The translations under genes and the position numbers were made by a program. A stretch of 64,000 bases of DNA from Candidatus Viadribacter manganicus (GTDB lineage Bacteria; Pseudomonadota; Alphaproteobacteria; Caulobacterales; Aquidulcibacteraceae). The notes under the pieces were generated by a model that saw only the letters and a list, made by a program, of their open reading frames with translations, was not told the origin of the DNA and made no database searches. Of the stretch, positions 44,694 to 52,412 are shown one piece after another. Position 1 is the stretch's first letter. Each line of letters starts with the position of its first letter. The stretch spans positions 1,620,980-1,684,979 of the forward strand of contig NZ_CP013244.1 in assembly GCF_001679665.1 (NCBI RefSeq), written 5' to 3'.

Positions 44694-45233
44694 CTAGGCC
44701 GCGAGCATCGCTTCATTGCCGGCATAACGCATGCGCTTCACCGGTGCGCTTGCTGCGCGCCCGAGCGAGAACAAGCTCGGTGTTTCGCCCGTGTAAGCGA
44801 ACCCGCCCTTCTGCAAAACGCGGCCGGACGCCGGATTGTCGACGAAGTGACCCGCCTGCAAGTGGCCAAGTGATTTCGCTTCGCCGAGAAAGCCTTGCAG
44901 CGTCTCAGTTGCGAAGCCCTGGCCCCAGTACGGACGACCGAACCAATAGCCGACCTCAAATTGGTCATTGCCGCTCTTATGAGCGCCAACGACGCCGATG
45001 AGGCCCTCGCCTTCGAGATCAACCGCGTAAACGAAGTCCTCTGCAAGCGGCTCACGCGCCTTCAGCGTCATGATCCAACCTTCGGCAGCAACAGGAAGAT
45101 AAGGGAGCGGCGCGCGAAGAATCATGCGCGCTACGCCCGGATCGTTACAGAACGTCGCCACGCGTTGCGCATCGGACATGCGCAGCGGCCGCAGCTTCAG
45201 TCTTTTAGTTTCGATCTCGTACACGTCACGCAT
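44694..45233 (-). CDS. RimJ/RimL-type GNAT acetyltransferase
   Basis: A 179-residue acetyltransferase of the RimJ/RimL branch. It opens YEIETKRLKLRPLRMSDAQRV, the standard start, and has VGYWFGRPYWGQGFATETLQGFL as acetyl-CoA-binding motif A and PASGRVLQKGGFAYTGE as motif B. A GNAT gene at this place, downstream of rplU-rpmA and before obgE, is a known arrangement in Caulobacter-type bacteria; obgE itself is not here. A strong terminator separates it from rpmA, so it probably has its own promoter. Confidence 0.85.
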   Translation of the reverse strand: MRDVYEIETKRLKLRPLRMSDAQRVATFCNDPGVARMILRAPLPYLPVAAEGWIMTLKAREPLAEDFVYAVDLEGEGLIGVVGAHKSGNDQFEVGYWFGRPYWGQGFATETLQGFLGEAKSLGHLQAGHFVDNPASGRVLQKGGFAYTGETPSLFSLGRAASAPVKRMRYAGNEAMLAA

Positions 45234-45267
45234 GAGCCGCTCCTTTTGGCTCTAACGCGTGGGGCAT

Positions 45268-45299
45268 AAAAAATGGGGCGCCTTGATCCGGGCGCCCCA
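45268..45299 (-). terminator. Intrinsic terminator of rplU-rpmA
   Basis: Read on the - strand, TGGGGCGCC and GGCGCCCCA form a perfect 9-bp stem with an 8-nt loop, directly followed by TTTTTT. It lies about 60 bp behind the rpmA stop and has every feature of a rho-independent terminator. Confidence 0.88.
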
Positions 45300-45313
45300 C
45301 GCTATTTCGGGAA

Positions 45314-45342
45314 CCGGATCGCCCTGTTGTCAGGCGATCCGG
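45314..45342. other. Perfect 10-bp hairpin behind rpmA
   Basis: CCGGATCGCC and GGCGATCCGG pair around a 9-nt loop, 20 bp behind the rpmA stop and just before the T-run terminator in the direction of transcription. It has no T-run of its own and could stabilise the transcript 3' end or assist termination. Confidence 0.5.
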
Positions 45343-45361
45343 GAATTTCTTCCGTTATCGC

Positions 45362-45631
45362 CTATTCCGCGGCCACCGCGAGCGGTGCAATGGATACGTA
45401 CGTGCGGCCATTGCGTTTCGTCGCGAACTGCACCTGGCCCTCACAAAGGGCAAAGAGCGTGTGATCGCGGCCGAGGCCGACGTTTGAACCCGGATGGAAT
45501 TTCGTGCCGCGCTGACGGACGAGGATCTCGCCACCATTCACCGATTGGCCGCCGAAGCGCTTCACGCCAAGGCGTTGGCCCGGCGAGTCGCGACCGTTGC
45601 GAGAGCTACCACCTGCTTTTTTGTGAGCCAT
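45362..45631 (-). CDS. rpmA: 50S ribosomal protein L27
   Basis: An 89-residue L27 of normal length. It begins [20 protein letters not shown] and has [22 protein letters not shown], whose flexible N-terminal tail reaches the peptidyl-transferase centre. No N-terminal extension of the firmicute type is present. It follows rplU by 9 nt and is closed by an intrinsic terminator. Confidence 0.98.
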   Translation of the reverse strand: MAHKKAGGSSRNGRDSPGQRLGVKRFGGQSVNGGEILVRQRGTKFHPGSNVGLGRDHTLFALCEGQVQFATKRNGRTYVSIAPLAVAAE

Positions 45632-45640
45632 GACGCCCTC

Positions 45641-45955
45641 TTATTCCTTGCCGCCGATGGCGGTGATCTTGATGTGCGATTCAGTCTGACGGTGACCGAT
45701 CTTGCGGCGATAGGTGTTGCGACGGCGCTTCTTAAACACCGTGACTTTGTCGCCCTTTTCAGTCTTCACGAGCGTGCCCGTAACGGTGAAGCCCGACAGA
45801 TCCTTGCCAAGCTTCACGGTCTTGCCGTCGCCCGACATCAGCACATCGCTGAACGTGACCTTCGAACCGGCATCGCCTTCGAGCTTCTCAACGACGATCA
45901 CATCGTCCTTGGCCACTCGGTACTGTTTGCCGCCCGTCTTAATTACCGCGAACAT
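45641..45955 (-). CDS. rplU: 50S ribosomal protein L21
   Basis: A 104-residue L21. MFAVIKTGGKQYRVAKDD is the canonical start and FKKRRRNTYRRKIGHRQ the basic rRNA-binding segment. ATG 45955 is chosen because it gives the family N-terminus; the frame upstream is not conserved. A clear sigma-70 promoter lies 58-86 bp upstream, and the two-gene rplU-rpmA operon ends at the terminator near 45270. Confidence 0.98.
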   Translation of the reverse strand: MFAVIKTGGKQYRVAKDDVIVVEKLEGDAGSKVTFSDVLMSGDGKTVKLGKDLSGFTVTGTLVKTEKGDKVTVFKKRRRNTYRRKIGHRQTESHIKITAIGGKE

Positions 45956-46012
45956 CGTTACCGCCAAAAAATTCGTGCGCCCGGACGTAGCTCGCCCGGG
46001 CGGGGAGCGGCG

Positions 46013-46041
46013 ATATAAAGGAAACGCCACGTCAGCGTCAA
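46013..46041 (-). promoter_or_regulatory. Sigma-70 promoter of rplU-rpmA
   Basis: On the - strand TTGACG (46041-46036) is followed after 17 bp by TTATAT (46018-46013). Both hexamers are close to consensus and the spacing is optimal. The leader of about 50 nt contains a CGCCCGGG/TCCGGGCG-type imperfect hairpin before the rplU start. Confidence 0.6.
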
Positions 46042-46128
46042 TGCGGAAGCGGGACATTTTCGCTGGATTTTACGGCCCCGGCCGACGCCTGGGCACAAGA
46101 TCGACGCCTCAGAAAATATCTTATCTTT

Positions 46129-46920
46129 TCAGTAGCATGATGAGTTGCGCCACCGCAGAGACATACAGGAAAGACCAGCGTCGATTTTGGCGATTTCCCG
46201 CGTCTTCAGCGGCTTAACCCGATAGCCCGCCTGCCCGAGCAGCTCAGCACTGCGTGGAAAGTCTGCGCTAATGAACACCTCGTCGCCGATCCGAAGTGCG
46301 TTGGCGGCGCCTTCTTCCCGCTCAGGTGTCAGTATGAGGCGAAACCCGGGAAAAGGTTCGGCGCCCGCCAATCTCGGCGTGCAAAGGATGGTCTCCTCAT
46401 CCAGCATCGAGCAATCGGACTTCAGGTGAAGAACGCCTGGAGGTGACTGGACCACGGTTCCGCGCAATCCGATTTCCGCCAGGAGCGCAACGAGCGCGGC
46501 GGCGCCCTCGACGCTGGTTCTCGCAGACGTGCCTATGAAGACTTCGCTAGGCGTACTGAGCACATCTCCGCCTTCGGCGGTCCCCGATCGCAAATGAAGA
46601 ACGCGCTCAAAATTGCGATCGAGCGTTTCACGCATTTCCTCTGTTTCTCCCCGCCGCGTCGCCGCGCCGGGTCGTAACAAGATCGCCGCGTGTGTGAACA
46701 CAAGTGCAGTGTCTTCGACAAAGATGGCGTCTGGAAAAGCGTCGAGCGGAGGCAGGGTCTCAACGCGAACGCCCGCGCGTTCGAGCGCAGCAACGTAAGC
46801 GGCGTGCTCAGCCAGCACGTCTTCATAGATGGGCGCGCCGACATCAACTGCGCGAAGACCATCAACGACCGACACTGACGGCGTACGCACGATGGCGCGA
46901 TTGAACGCATGATAACTCAT
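46129..46920 (-). CDS. Dimethylarginine dimethylaminohydrolase-like amidinotransferase
   Basis: A 263-residue member of the guanidino-modifying (pentein) superfamily. FNRAIVRTPSVSVVDGL opens it, DAFPDAIFVEDTALVF carries the substrate-binding acidic residues, SGTAEGGDVL and GVLHLKSDCSMLDE (catalytic histidine) follow, and the catalytic cysteine is in the C-terminal GLSCMSLRW (about residue 252). DDAH hydrolyses methylated arginines to citrulline; close relatives are arginine deiminases, so the exact substrate is open. The last five residues, RNSSCY, are a small extension. It stands alone between rplU and a DUF1579-like gene. Confidence 0.85.
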   Translation of the reverse strand: MSYHAFNRAIVRTPSVSVVDGLRAVDVGAPIYEDVLAEHAAYVAALERAGVRVETLPPLDAFPDAIFVEDTALVFTHAAILLRPGAATRRGETEEMRETLDRNFERVLHLRSGTAEGGDVLSTPSEVFIGTSARTSVEGAAALVALLAEIGLRGTVVQSPPGVLHLKSDCSMLDEETILCTPRLAGAEPFPGFRLILTPEREEGAANALRIGDEVFISADFPRSAELLGQAGYRVKPLKTREIAKIDAGLSCMSLRWRNSSCY

Positions 46921-46940
46921 GCGTCGATCCTATCGCAAAA

Positions 46941-47429
46941 TTACGCCCGCACCCACTCCATGATCCAATTTTGCGCCCAGGTTTTGCCGCCGTCGCGCGA
47001 TGACGCCTGGCGCCAGCGGCATGAACGCGACGTGATATTGTCCCAGACGCCGACATGCTTCACCGCCACGCCGTCGTCGATCTCATCCGTTACGAAAATT
47101 CCTTCGCCACTTTCAAAACTGCCGCGCTGCCCTGGAAGCGTGAGGGCGCCCGTGCGGGCGTTGACCCAATGATCAGACCACACCCGCGTCTCGACATCGA
47201 GCAACCGCAACCCCATGCCCGAGAAATTGCGAGCCGGAATGCGCAGTTCCTCCACGCTGCAAATCCCATCCAAAATAGCGTGAACGGTGGCTTCGCTCGG
47301 ATATTCCAACCACTCACCTTCGACGATCGAACGGTTCTGGATGCGCCACTCACCGGTGAGGAAAGCAAAATCGCCGGCCTGACCGGGAGTCGCGGAATTC
47401 GGCAGCGCCGGTATTGGATCAAATTTCAT
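46941..47429 (-). CDS. DUF1579-like lipocalin-type protein
   Basis: A 162-residue cytoplasmic protein: FAFLTGEWRIQNRSIVEGEW at the start, FSGMGLRLLDVETRVWSDHWVN in the middle and GKTWAQNWIMEWVRA at the end. The alternation of strands and the conserved W residues suggest a small lipocalin-like barrel; the function is unknown. It is the intact relative of the pseudogene at 30383-30738. It diverges from a WYL-type regulator whose start is 62 bp away, so that regulator may control it. Confidence 0.7.
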   Translation of the reverse strand: MKFDPIPALPNSATPGQAGDFAFLTGEWRIQNRSIVEGEWLEYPSEATVHAILDGICSVEELRIPARNFSGMGLRLLDVETRVWSDHWVNARTGALTLPGQRGSFESGEGIFVTDEIDDGVAVKHVGVWDNITSRSCRWRQASSRDGGKTWAQNWIMEWVRA

Positions 47430-47452
47430 GGCGGGAGCCTATCCAGCTAAAT

Positions 47453-47482
47453 ATGCCATCCTATGTCATGATTTTGTGGCAT
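47453..47482. promoter_or_regulatory. Candidate operator, inverted ATGCCA/TGGCAT
   Basis: ATGCCA (47453-47458) and TGGCAT (47477-47482) form an inverted repeat with an 18-bp spacer in the 62-bp gap between the divergent DUF1579-like gene and the WYL regulator, ending 9 bp before the regulator's ATG. This is where an autoregulatory operator would be expected; the assignment is inference. Confidence 0.3.
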
Positions 47483-47491
47483 CATCGAAAA

Positions 47492-48457
47492 ATGCGTGCG
47501 AGCCGCCTCCTCTCCATTTTGATCCTCCTGCAGATGCGCGGCCGCCTCAGCGCCGAAGCGCTCGCGGAAGAGTTCGAGGTTTCCGTGCGCACGATTTATC
47601 GCGACGTCGACCAACTCAGCGCGGCCGGCGTGCCGATCTATGCCGAACGTGGCCGCGCCGGAGGCTTCCAGCTTCATGACGGCTATCGCACCAAACTCAC
47701 AGGCTTCACCGCGCAAGAAGCCGACGCATTGCTATTGTCCGGCGTCGGCTCTGCAGCACAGGATTTGGGCCTCGGGCCCGATCTCGCCGCCGCGCAATGG
47801 AAGCTACTGGCCAGCTTACCGCCCGAACGTGGCCAAAGCGCCGAGCGCGTGTCAGCACGTTTTCATCTCGATCCCATCAACTGGTACACCCGGGCGGACG
47901 CCTCCGACGCACTGAAACCCTTGGCCGCCGCCGTATGGAGCGAACAGCGTGTTCGCGTTCGCTACGAGAGCTGGAAAGGCGTCGTTGAACGCACGCTCGA
48001 CCCTCTCGGGCTCGTGCTCAAAGCCGGCATTTGGTATTTGGTCGCCGACGCAAAAGGCGCAACGCGCACCTACCGCGTTTCCAACATCCAATCACTAGAA
48101 ACGCTGAACACGGCCGCCAAACGCACGCGCCGTTTCAATCTTGCTCGCTATTGGGATGAATGGTCGAAGGATTTCGAAGCCCGACTCTTCAAAGAAACCG
48201 CCACGATCGAAATATCCCCCGCTGGCAGGCGCCTCCTTCGCGACACCAATGCCGCAGCGCACGAAGCGCTCACTAAAGAAAGCACGCCCTGCAAACCGGA
48301 AGGCTGGTTGCGCGCAAAGACGCCGATCGAAAGCATCGAAGCAGCAAAGCGCCAATTTCTGCTCCTCGGCGCGGAAGTTAGAGTGCTCGAACCCAAAGCC
48401 CTGCGCACCGCGATCGCGAACGAAGCGAAGGCCGTGGCGGCGCTATATAGGAGATGA
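47492..48457 (+). CDS. YafY-type HTH/WYL-domain transcriptional regulator
   Basis: A 321-residue regulator. The N-terminal winged helix (about 1-60) reads LLSILILLQMRGRLSAEALAEEFEVSVRTIYRDVDQLSAAGVP, the HTH_11/DeoR-like start of YafY proteins, followed by GRAGGFQLHDGYRT. The WYL domain (about 140-215) carries the RVRYESWKG and LVLKAGIWYLVADAKGATRTYRVS blocks that bind nucleic acid or small ligands. A C-terminal WCX-like extension follows. ATG 47492 gives the usual N-terminus. It is divergent from the DUF1579-like gene, a frequent type of target for such regulators. It is the last recognisably chromosomal gene before the integrase. Confidence 0.88.
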   Translation: MRASRLLSILILLQMRGRLSAEALAEEFEVSVRTIYRDVDQLSAAGVPIYAERGRAGGFQLHDGYRTKLTGFTAQEADALLLSGVGSAAQDLGLGPDLAAAQWKLLASLPPERGQSAERVSARFHLDPINWYTRADASDALKPLAAAVWSEQRVRVRYESWKGVVERTLDPLGLVLKAGIWYLVADAKGATRTYRVSNIQSLETLNTAAKRTRRFNLARYWDEWSKDFEARLFKETATIEISPAGRRLLRDTNAAAHEALTKESTPCKPEGWLRAKTPIESIEAAKRQFLLLGAEVRVLEPKALRTAIANEAKAVAALYRR

Positions 48458-48562
48458 TTGGGATGACCAGCGTGAGCAGACACGCAAATTGCACCGGCGC
48501 GCGGACGGAAGGATAGTGGCGCGGCTGGCGGAGAGGGAGTCCGTATGCGCTGAATCCAGCGG

Positions 48563-48652
48563 AGTCCATGGCGGTCCAGCAAAGTCTTTGCCGTCAAAGC
48601 GTTGGACCGAGGACGTGACAAATCACGGTCCACCAGAGTCCAGCGCGGTCCA
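48563..48652. repeat. Cluster of CGGTCCA/AGTCCA repeats before the integrase
   Basis: CGGTCCA occurs at 48572-48578, 48626-48632 and 48646-48652 in direct orientation and as TGGACCG at 48603-48609 in inverse orientation. The shorter AGTCCA is at 48563-48568 and 48637-48642. The set lies 70-160 bp upstream of the integrase start. Iterated short sites of this kind beside an integrase gene are typical of arm-type integrase or excisionase binding sites in attachment regions; that role is inferred. Confidence 0.5.
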
Positions 48653-48696
48653 CCCCAATCCCGTGCCTGCACTAGGGCACAGACTGGGGCAGAGCG

Positions 48697-48715
48697 CTCC
48701 GCTCGAAAAGCGGAG
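48697..48715 (+). promoter_or_regulatory. Hairpin enclosing the integrase ribosome-binding site
   Basis: CTCCGCT (48697-48703) and AGCGGAG (48709-48715) form a perfect 7-bp stem with a 5-nt loop. The 3' arm contains the GGAG ribosome-binding site (48712-48715), which sits 6 nt before ATG 48722. In mRNA the site would be paired, so integrase translation could be held low until the hairpin is opened. Confidence 0.5.
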
Positions 48716-48721
48716 TGGACA

Positions 48722-49948
48722 ATGCCAAAAATTTCTCAACGCCTGTCAGCTCGACGCGCCGCCACCCTAACGAAATGCGGACGGCACGCCGATGGCGGCA
48801 ACCTCTATCTGAACATCTCTAAGAACGGCGGGCGCCGCTGGGTGTTCATCTACACTTGGCAAGGCAAGCAAGTTGAAATGGGATTGGGCAGTGCACGGCC
48901 TGGGCAAGTCAGCTTAGCCGAGGCGCGTGAGAAAGCTGACCGCGCGCGGCAACTTCTCCGCGACGGGCGCAATCCACGCGGAGCAGATCGCTCACAATCG
49001 GAGGTCCCGACGTTCGGCGCCTACGCTGATGCTTTGATCGCCGACATCGAAAGCGGTTTCAGCAATGCCAAACACATCGCTCAATGGCGGATGACACTCA
49101 CGAAGCACGCCTCGGCCATACGCGACGTTCCGGTTGACGCCCTGACGACCGACCATGTTCTCAAGGTTCTGAAGCCGCTCTGGACGACGCGTCCCGAGAC
49201 AGCATCGCGGCTACGCGGCCGGATCGAACGGGTGCTGAGCGCTGCCAAGGCGCGAGGCCTGAGAAGCGGCGACAATCCCGCGCAATGGCGCGGCCATCTC
49301 GAGGAGATGCTCCCTCCCCCCAAAAAGCTCACGCGCGGCCACCACCCCGCTCTGTCCTATCGAGATGTACCGGCGTTCATGGACGAGCTGCGTGACCGCG
49401 TCGCACCGGCCGCGCGAGCGCTCGAATTTCTCGTACTGACGGCAGCGCGAAGCGGCGAAGTACGCCTCGCCACGTGGCGCGAGATCAATTTGCGCGAAGG
49501 CATTTGGACGATCCCCGCAACACGCATGAAGGCCAGGCGGGAGCATCGCGTACCGCTCACCGAACGGGTGCTGGCACTTATCGGCCCGCCATCCGGAAAT
49601 CTTGACGAACTGATCTTTCCCGGACGGTCAGCCGGAAAACCACTCAGCGAAACCGCTTTCGCTGCGTTGTTGGAGCGCATGGGCCATGGCGCGGTAACCG
49701 CGCACGGGTTTCGCAGTTCATTTCGAGATTGGGCTGCTGAGGAGACCACCGCATCACGCGAAGTAACCGAGATGGCACTCGCGCACGTCATCGCCAATAA
49801 AGCCGAAGCCGCCTACCGGCGCGGCGATCTCTTGTCTAAACGGCGCGAACTCACGGAACTGTGGGAGGCATATTGTTTGGGTCGCCCATTGCCGGGGGGT
49901 GGAAGAACATCGATTTCGTTAGCGCGTGCTGATGAAGAAGCCGCCTAA
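48722..49948 (+). CDS. P4-type tyrosine recombinase/integrase
   Basis: A 408-residue phage/genomic-island integrase. The N-terminal DUF4102-type arm-binding domain (about 1-95) reads LTKCGRHADGGNLYLNISKNGGRRWVFIY, a core-binding SAM-like domain follows (about 105-190), then the catalytic domain with the first arginine in LTAARSGEVRLATW, AHGFRSSFRDWAAE with histidine and arginine, LAHVIANKAEAAYRRGD with the late histidine and the likely tyrosine nucleophile Y in AAYRRGD. It would integrate and excise an element at a specific attachment site. The target site is not evident and no tRNA is adjacent. It marks the left end of a mobile region. Confidence 0.95.
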   Translation: MPKISQRLSARRAATLTKCGRHADGGNLYLNISKNGGRRWVFIYTWQGKQVEMGLGSARPGQVSLAEAREKADRARQLLRDGRNPRGADRSQSEVPTFGAYADALIADIESGFSNAKHIAQWRMTLTKHASAIRDVPVDALTTDHVLKVLKPLWTTRPETASRLRGRIERVLSAAKARGLRSGDNPAQWRGHLEEMLPPPKKLTRGHHPALSYRDVPAFMDELRDRVAPAARALEFLVLTAARSGEVRLATWREINLREGIWTIPATRMKARREHRVPLTERVLALIGPPSGNLDELIFPGRSAGKPLSETAFAALLERMGHGAVTAHGFRSSFRDWAAEETTASREVTEMALAHVIANKAEAAYRRGDLLSKRRELTELWEAYCLGRPLPGGGRTSISLARADEEAA

Positions 49949-49977
49949 CGCGCATATCGCTCCGAAGGAGAGAGCAT

Positions 49978-50238
49978 ATGCGAGCACCCAAGCAGCCATC
50001 GCGCGAACCTGTCATCAAGCGGCTCCGCCGCGCCGAAGGGCATCTGCGCGCCATCACGCGCCTTTTGGCGACGACCCGTTCCACCGTCAACATCGCCCAG
50101 CAAATCCGCGCCGTTGAGGCCGCCGTTGCGCACGCCAAGCAGCAGCTCATCCACGACCACATGCAGCACTGCGTCGAGCGACGCGATCTTTCCGGCGACG
50201 CACTACGCGAGCTGCGTCAACTGGCAAAGTTCTTGTGA
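49978..50238 (+). CDS. CsoR/FrmR-family (DUF156) regulator lacking the first ligand cysteine
   Basis: An 86-residue all-helical repressor of the metal- or formaldehyde-sensing CsoR/RcnR/FrmR family. VIKRLRRAEGHLRAITRLL opens the first helix and IHDHMQHCVERRD is the second ligand region with His61 and Cys65. At the place of the conserved first cysteine (before the NIAQQIRAVEAA helix) there is Thr36. Known copper, nickel and formaldehyde sensors all need this cysteine, so the signal must differ or be lost. An excellent AAGGAG lies 8 nt before ATG 49978. The next ORF starts 29 nt beyond its stop, likely in one operon. It follows the integrase by 29 nt. Confidence 0.82.
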   Translation: MRAPKQPSREPVIKRLRRAEGHLRAITRLLATTRSTVNIAQQIRAVEAAVAHAKQQLIHDHMQHCVERRDLSGDALRELRQLAKFL

Positions 50239-50267
50239 CCACCGAACATTGCAGCAAGGAGCGTGAC

Positions 50268-50546
50268 ATGAAAGAGCGCAGCAAAAAGGCCCCACTGAAA
50301 GAGAGAGGCGACAGCAAGAAAATGACGGAGGCGATTGACTGGGCGCAGAAGCATGGCCTCGAAATCTACCGCACCACACCGCGGTGCGTGCAGATCGAAG
50401 GCCACAATTTCTGGCCAGACAAAGGCACGATCCAACGGGCCGACCTTCGAAAGTACGACAAGAAGGGACTGGCCGAACTTGCGCGGTTGCTTGAGCAACC
50501 GCTGCCGGGCGAACCGGGAGGCCTGCGCTTGGTTGTCGAGGTTTGA
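50268..50546 (+). CDS. Small unknown protein downstream of CsoR-like regulator
   Basis: A 92-residue protein of unknown family. The N-terminus is highly charged (MKERSKKAPLKERGDSKK). It continues with AIDWAQKHGLEIYRTTPRCVQIEGHNFWPDKGTI and ends with a helix, LRKYDKKGLAELARLLEQPL, plus GLRLVVEV. A single cysteine and one His/Trp pair could bind a ligand, but no motif is recognised. ATG 50268 is preceded by AAGGAG at 6 nt, so expression is well supported. A longer frame opening at GTG 50235 overlaps the regulator stop and is less likely. As the sole partner of the CsoR-like regulator it is the likeliest regulated product. Confidence 0.65.
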   Translation: MKERSKKAPLKERGDSKKMTEAIDWAQKHGLEIYRTTPRCVQIEGHNFWPDKGTIQRADLRKYDKKGLAELARLLEQPLPGEPGGLRLVVEV

Positions 50547-50748
50547 CTCGCAACGCTCACCACTCGGCGCAAAATATCGCGAAAAGTGCTGCGAAACGAA
50601 TGGTAATCACTCTATCTTTTTCTGAAGCCCCTTTGGAATGGCATGCTAACCGCGCCAGCATCCGGAAGGCATCCGCATCTACTGCCGAACCAAACCCCAA
50701 TCATTCCCCTATGCAATGCACTTCTCATGGGAGGGGGAGGAAAAGAAG

Positions 50749-50817
50749 ATGTCGTGTGCGGGTCGCGCGCGGCGGGGGCTTTTTTATCTGCGGGCAATTT
50801 CACACCCCGCACACTGA
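50749..50817 (+). CDS. Possible 22-codon leader peptide before ardC
   Basis: GGAGG at 50736-50740 stands 8 nt before ATG 50749, which opens a 22-codon frame (MSCAGRARRGLFYLRAISHP..) ending at TGA 50815-50817, only 9 nt before the ardC start. ardC itself has no ribosome-binding site, so reinitiation after this leader could drive its translation. The sequence also contains GTGTGCGGG (50754-50762) and CCCGCACAC (50806-50814), a 9-bp inverted repeat spanning the leader. No homologue is known to me. Confidence 0.35.
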   Translation: MSCAGRARRGLFYLRAISHPAH

Positions 50818-50826
50818 ACACGGCGC

Positions 50827-51915
50827 ATGTCACGCGCCGCCCCTTCCACCGTTGTCCCTTCATCTGACACGCCGCCCACAGCGGACACGCGCCACGCCGC
50901 GCCCGCACCTTCCTCACCACACACTCCTTCCTCAACAGACGCGCCCGACACACACACCGCGCGTTCGGGCCCGGTTGCACTCGCGGCGCGCGTCACGGCG
51001 CAACTCATCGACGCGCTCAACCACGGCGCCCGTCCCTGGGTCCAACCCTGGGACAGCGCCGCCGCACTCGCCCTCCCGCTTCGTCACAACGGCGTCCCGT
51101 ACAAGGGCTTTAACATCATCGCGTTGTGGGCCGCGGCGGCGGAACGCCAGTTCACCTCCCGCTACTGGCTGACCTTCAAACAAGCCCAAGCACTCGGCGG
51201 CGCGGTCCGCCGCGGCGAACGCGCGACACACATCCTCTTCTACAAAGACCTCGCGCCCCCTTCGTCCGGGGACACGGCCGCTTCGTCCGCCGACACCGGC
51301 ACCGGCAACGCCGCCACCCCCGACACACCCGCGCGCCGTGTCGTGTTGCGTTCATTCGCGGTCTTCTCCGCCAGCCAAATCGACAACCTGCCGCCGCACT
51401 TCTTCACGACACCGGCCCCCGCCGCGGACAACACGTTCCTCGCCGCACGCCTCGACCCACTGTTCGCCCGCGTCCCCGTCGTCACCACACACGGCGGGAC
51501 GCGCGCCTGCTACAACCCCACCACCGACACGATCCACCTCCCGCCGCGCCCCGCGTTCGTCTCCCTCGCCCAATACTTCAGCACGCGCCTCCACGAACTC
51601 GCGCACGCGACGGGCCACCCCACCCGCCTCGCCCGCGACGCCTTCCTCGCCCCCGGCCCGCGTTCCACCGCCGCCTACGCACGTGAAGAACTCGTCGCCG
51701 AACTCACCGCGGCCTTCCTCGGCGCCGAGTTACATCTGCCCGTCGACCACCTCGAAGACCACGCGTCGTACCTCGACCACTGGCTCCAAATCCTCGACCG
51801 CGACCCCGGCGCGTTGCTTTCGGCAGCGGCCCACGCCCAACGCGCCGCTGACTTCCTCCGCCCGTTCCTCTGCCCGGACACCGTTGTCCCCGTCACGCCA
51901 GCCGCACGCCCATGA
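50827..51915 (+). CDS. ArdC-type antirestriction / zincin protein
   Basis: A 362-residue protein. A Pro/Thr/Ser-rich leader (about 1-48) is followed by the ArdC N-terminal ssDNA-binding domain (about 50-130; VTAQLIDALNHGARPWVQPW and YKGFNIIALWAAAAERQF) and a zinc-metallopeptidase-like domain with the HExxH motif in LHELAHATGHPTRL (about 256-260) and a downstream AREELVAELTAAFLGAEL. ArdC proteins on conjugative plasmids protect incoming DNA from restriction. An internal insertion of about 25 residues (SSGDTAASSADTGTGNAATP) interrupts the first domain. Codons are strikingly C-ending. It overlaps the following ORF by ATGA. It marks the region as plasmid- or ICE-derived. Confidence 0.88.
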   Translation: MSRAAPSTVVPSSDTPPTADTRHAAPAPSSPHTPSSTDAPDTHTARSGPVALAARVTAQLIDALNHGARPWVQPWDSAAALALPLRHNGVPYKGFNIIALWAAAAERQFTSRYWLTFKQAQALGGAVRRGERATHILFYKDLAPPSSGDTAASSADTGTGNAATPDTPARRVVLRSFAVFSASQIDNLPPHFFTTPAPAADNTFLAARLDPLFARVPVVTTHGGTRACYNPTTDTIHLPPRPAFVSLAQYFSTRLHELAHATGHPTRLARDAFLAPGPRSTAAYAREELVAELTAAFLGAELHLPVDHLEDHASYLDHWLQILDRDPGALLSAAAHAQRAADFLRPFLCPDTVVPVTPAARP

Positions 51916-52286
51916 CGCCGCCGCCGGACGCCGCGCTTCATCTCGCCTTGCGTGCACTCGCGCATCACCGCGCGGCGCGCCACCACGACCACCACTCCCG
52001 CGCCACCGAAGTCGCCCTCGCGCACTGGGCCCGCGCGCGCGCAATCTCTCTGAGCCGCGCCACCCGCTCACAACACCCACTGGCGCAAGAATTGCGGCAG
52101 CATCTCCGCACCGCCGTACGCGCGCGCCGCCAACGCGACCGCCTCCTGCCTGCACTCGCCGCCGCACGCGCCGCGTCGCTGCACGCCGCACGCGCCAAAC
52201 TCTGCGTCGCCCGTCTCTTCGTCGACAACACGCGCGCCGCCACGCTTCTCGCCAGTCTCGCGCGCGACCTCCGCCGACTGCGCTGA
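51912..52286 (+). CDS. Small basic protein coupled to ardC
   Basis: A 124-residue Arg/Ala/His-rich helical protein starting MTPPPDAALHLALRALAHHR, with long amphipathic helices such as AQELRQHLRTAVRARRQRDRLLPALAAARAA. Its ATG overlaps the ardC stop (ATGA), which argues for real translation; codon bias equals that of ardC. No motif is recognised. The opposite strand also has a long open frame here, as expected for such GC-rich DNA, so the call rests on the coupling. Confidence 0.5.
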   Translation: MTPPPDAALHLALRALAHHRAARHHDHHSRATEVALAHWARARAISLSRATRSQHPLAQELRQHLRTAVRARRQRDRLLPALAAARAASLHAARAKLCVARLFVDNTRAATLLASLARDLRRLR

Positions 52287-52412
52287 TCGCAACCGCACCA
52301 ACGTCCGCGCGCCGTCCACACGCCGCGACCACGCAAAACTCAACGGCCTTTGAATGAGAGACAGACGGGCGCGCAACTATATGGGCATGCCGTTCCAATA
52401 CGAGGAGCATCC

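Noticed and set aside
48458..48721. tRNA gene as attachment site of the integrase
   Set aside because: No cloverleaf arms, T-loop sequence or CCA end could be found beside the integrase.
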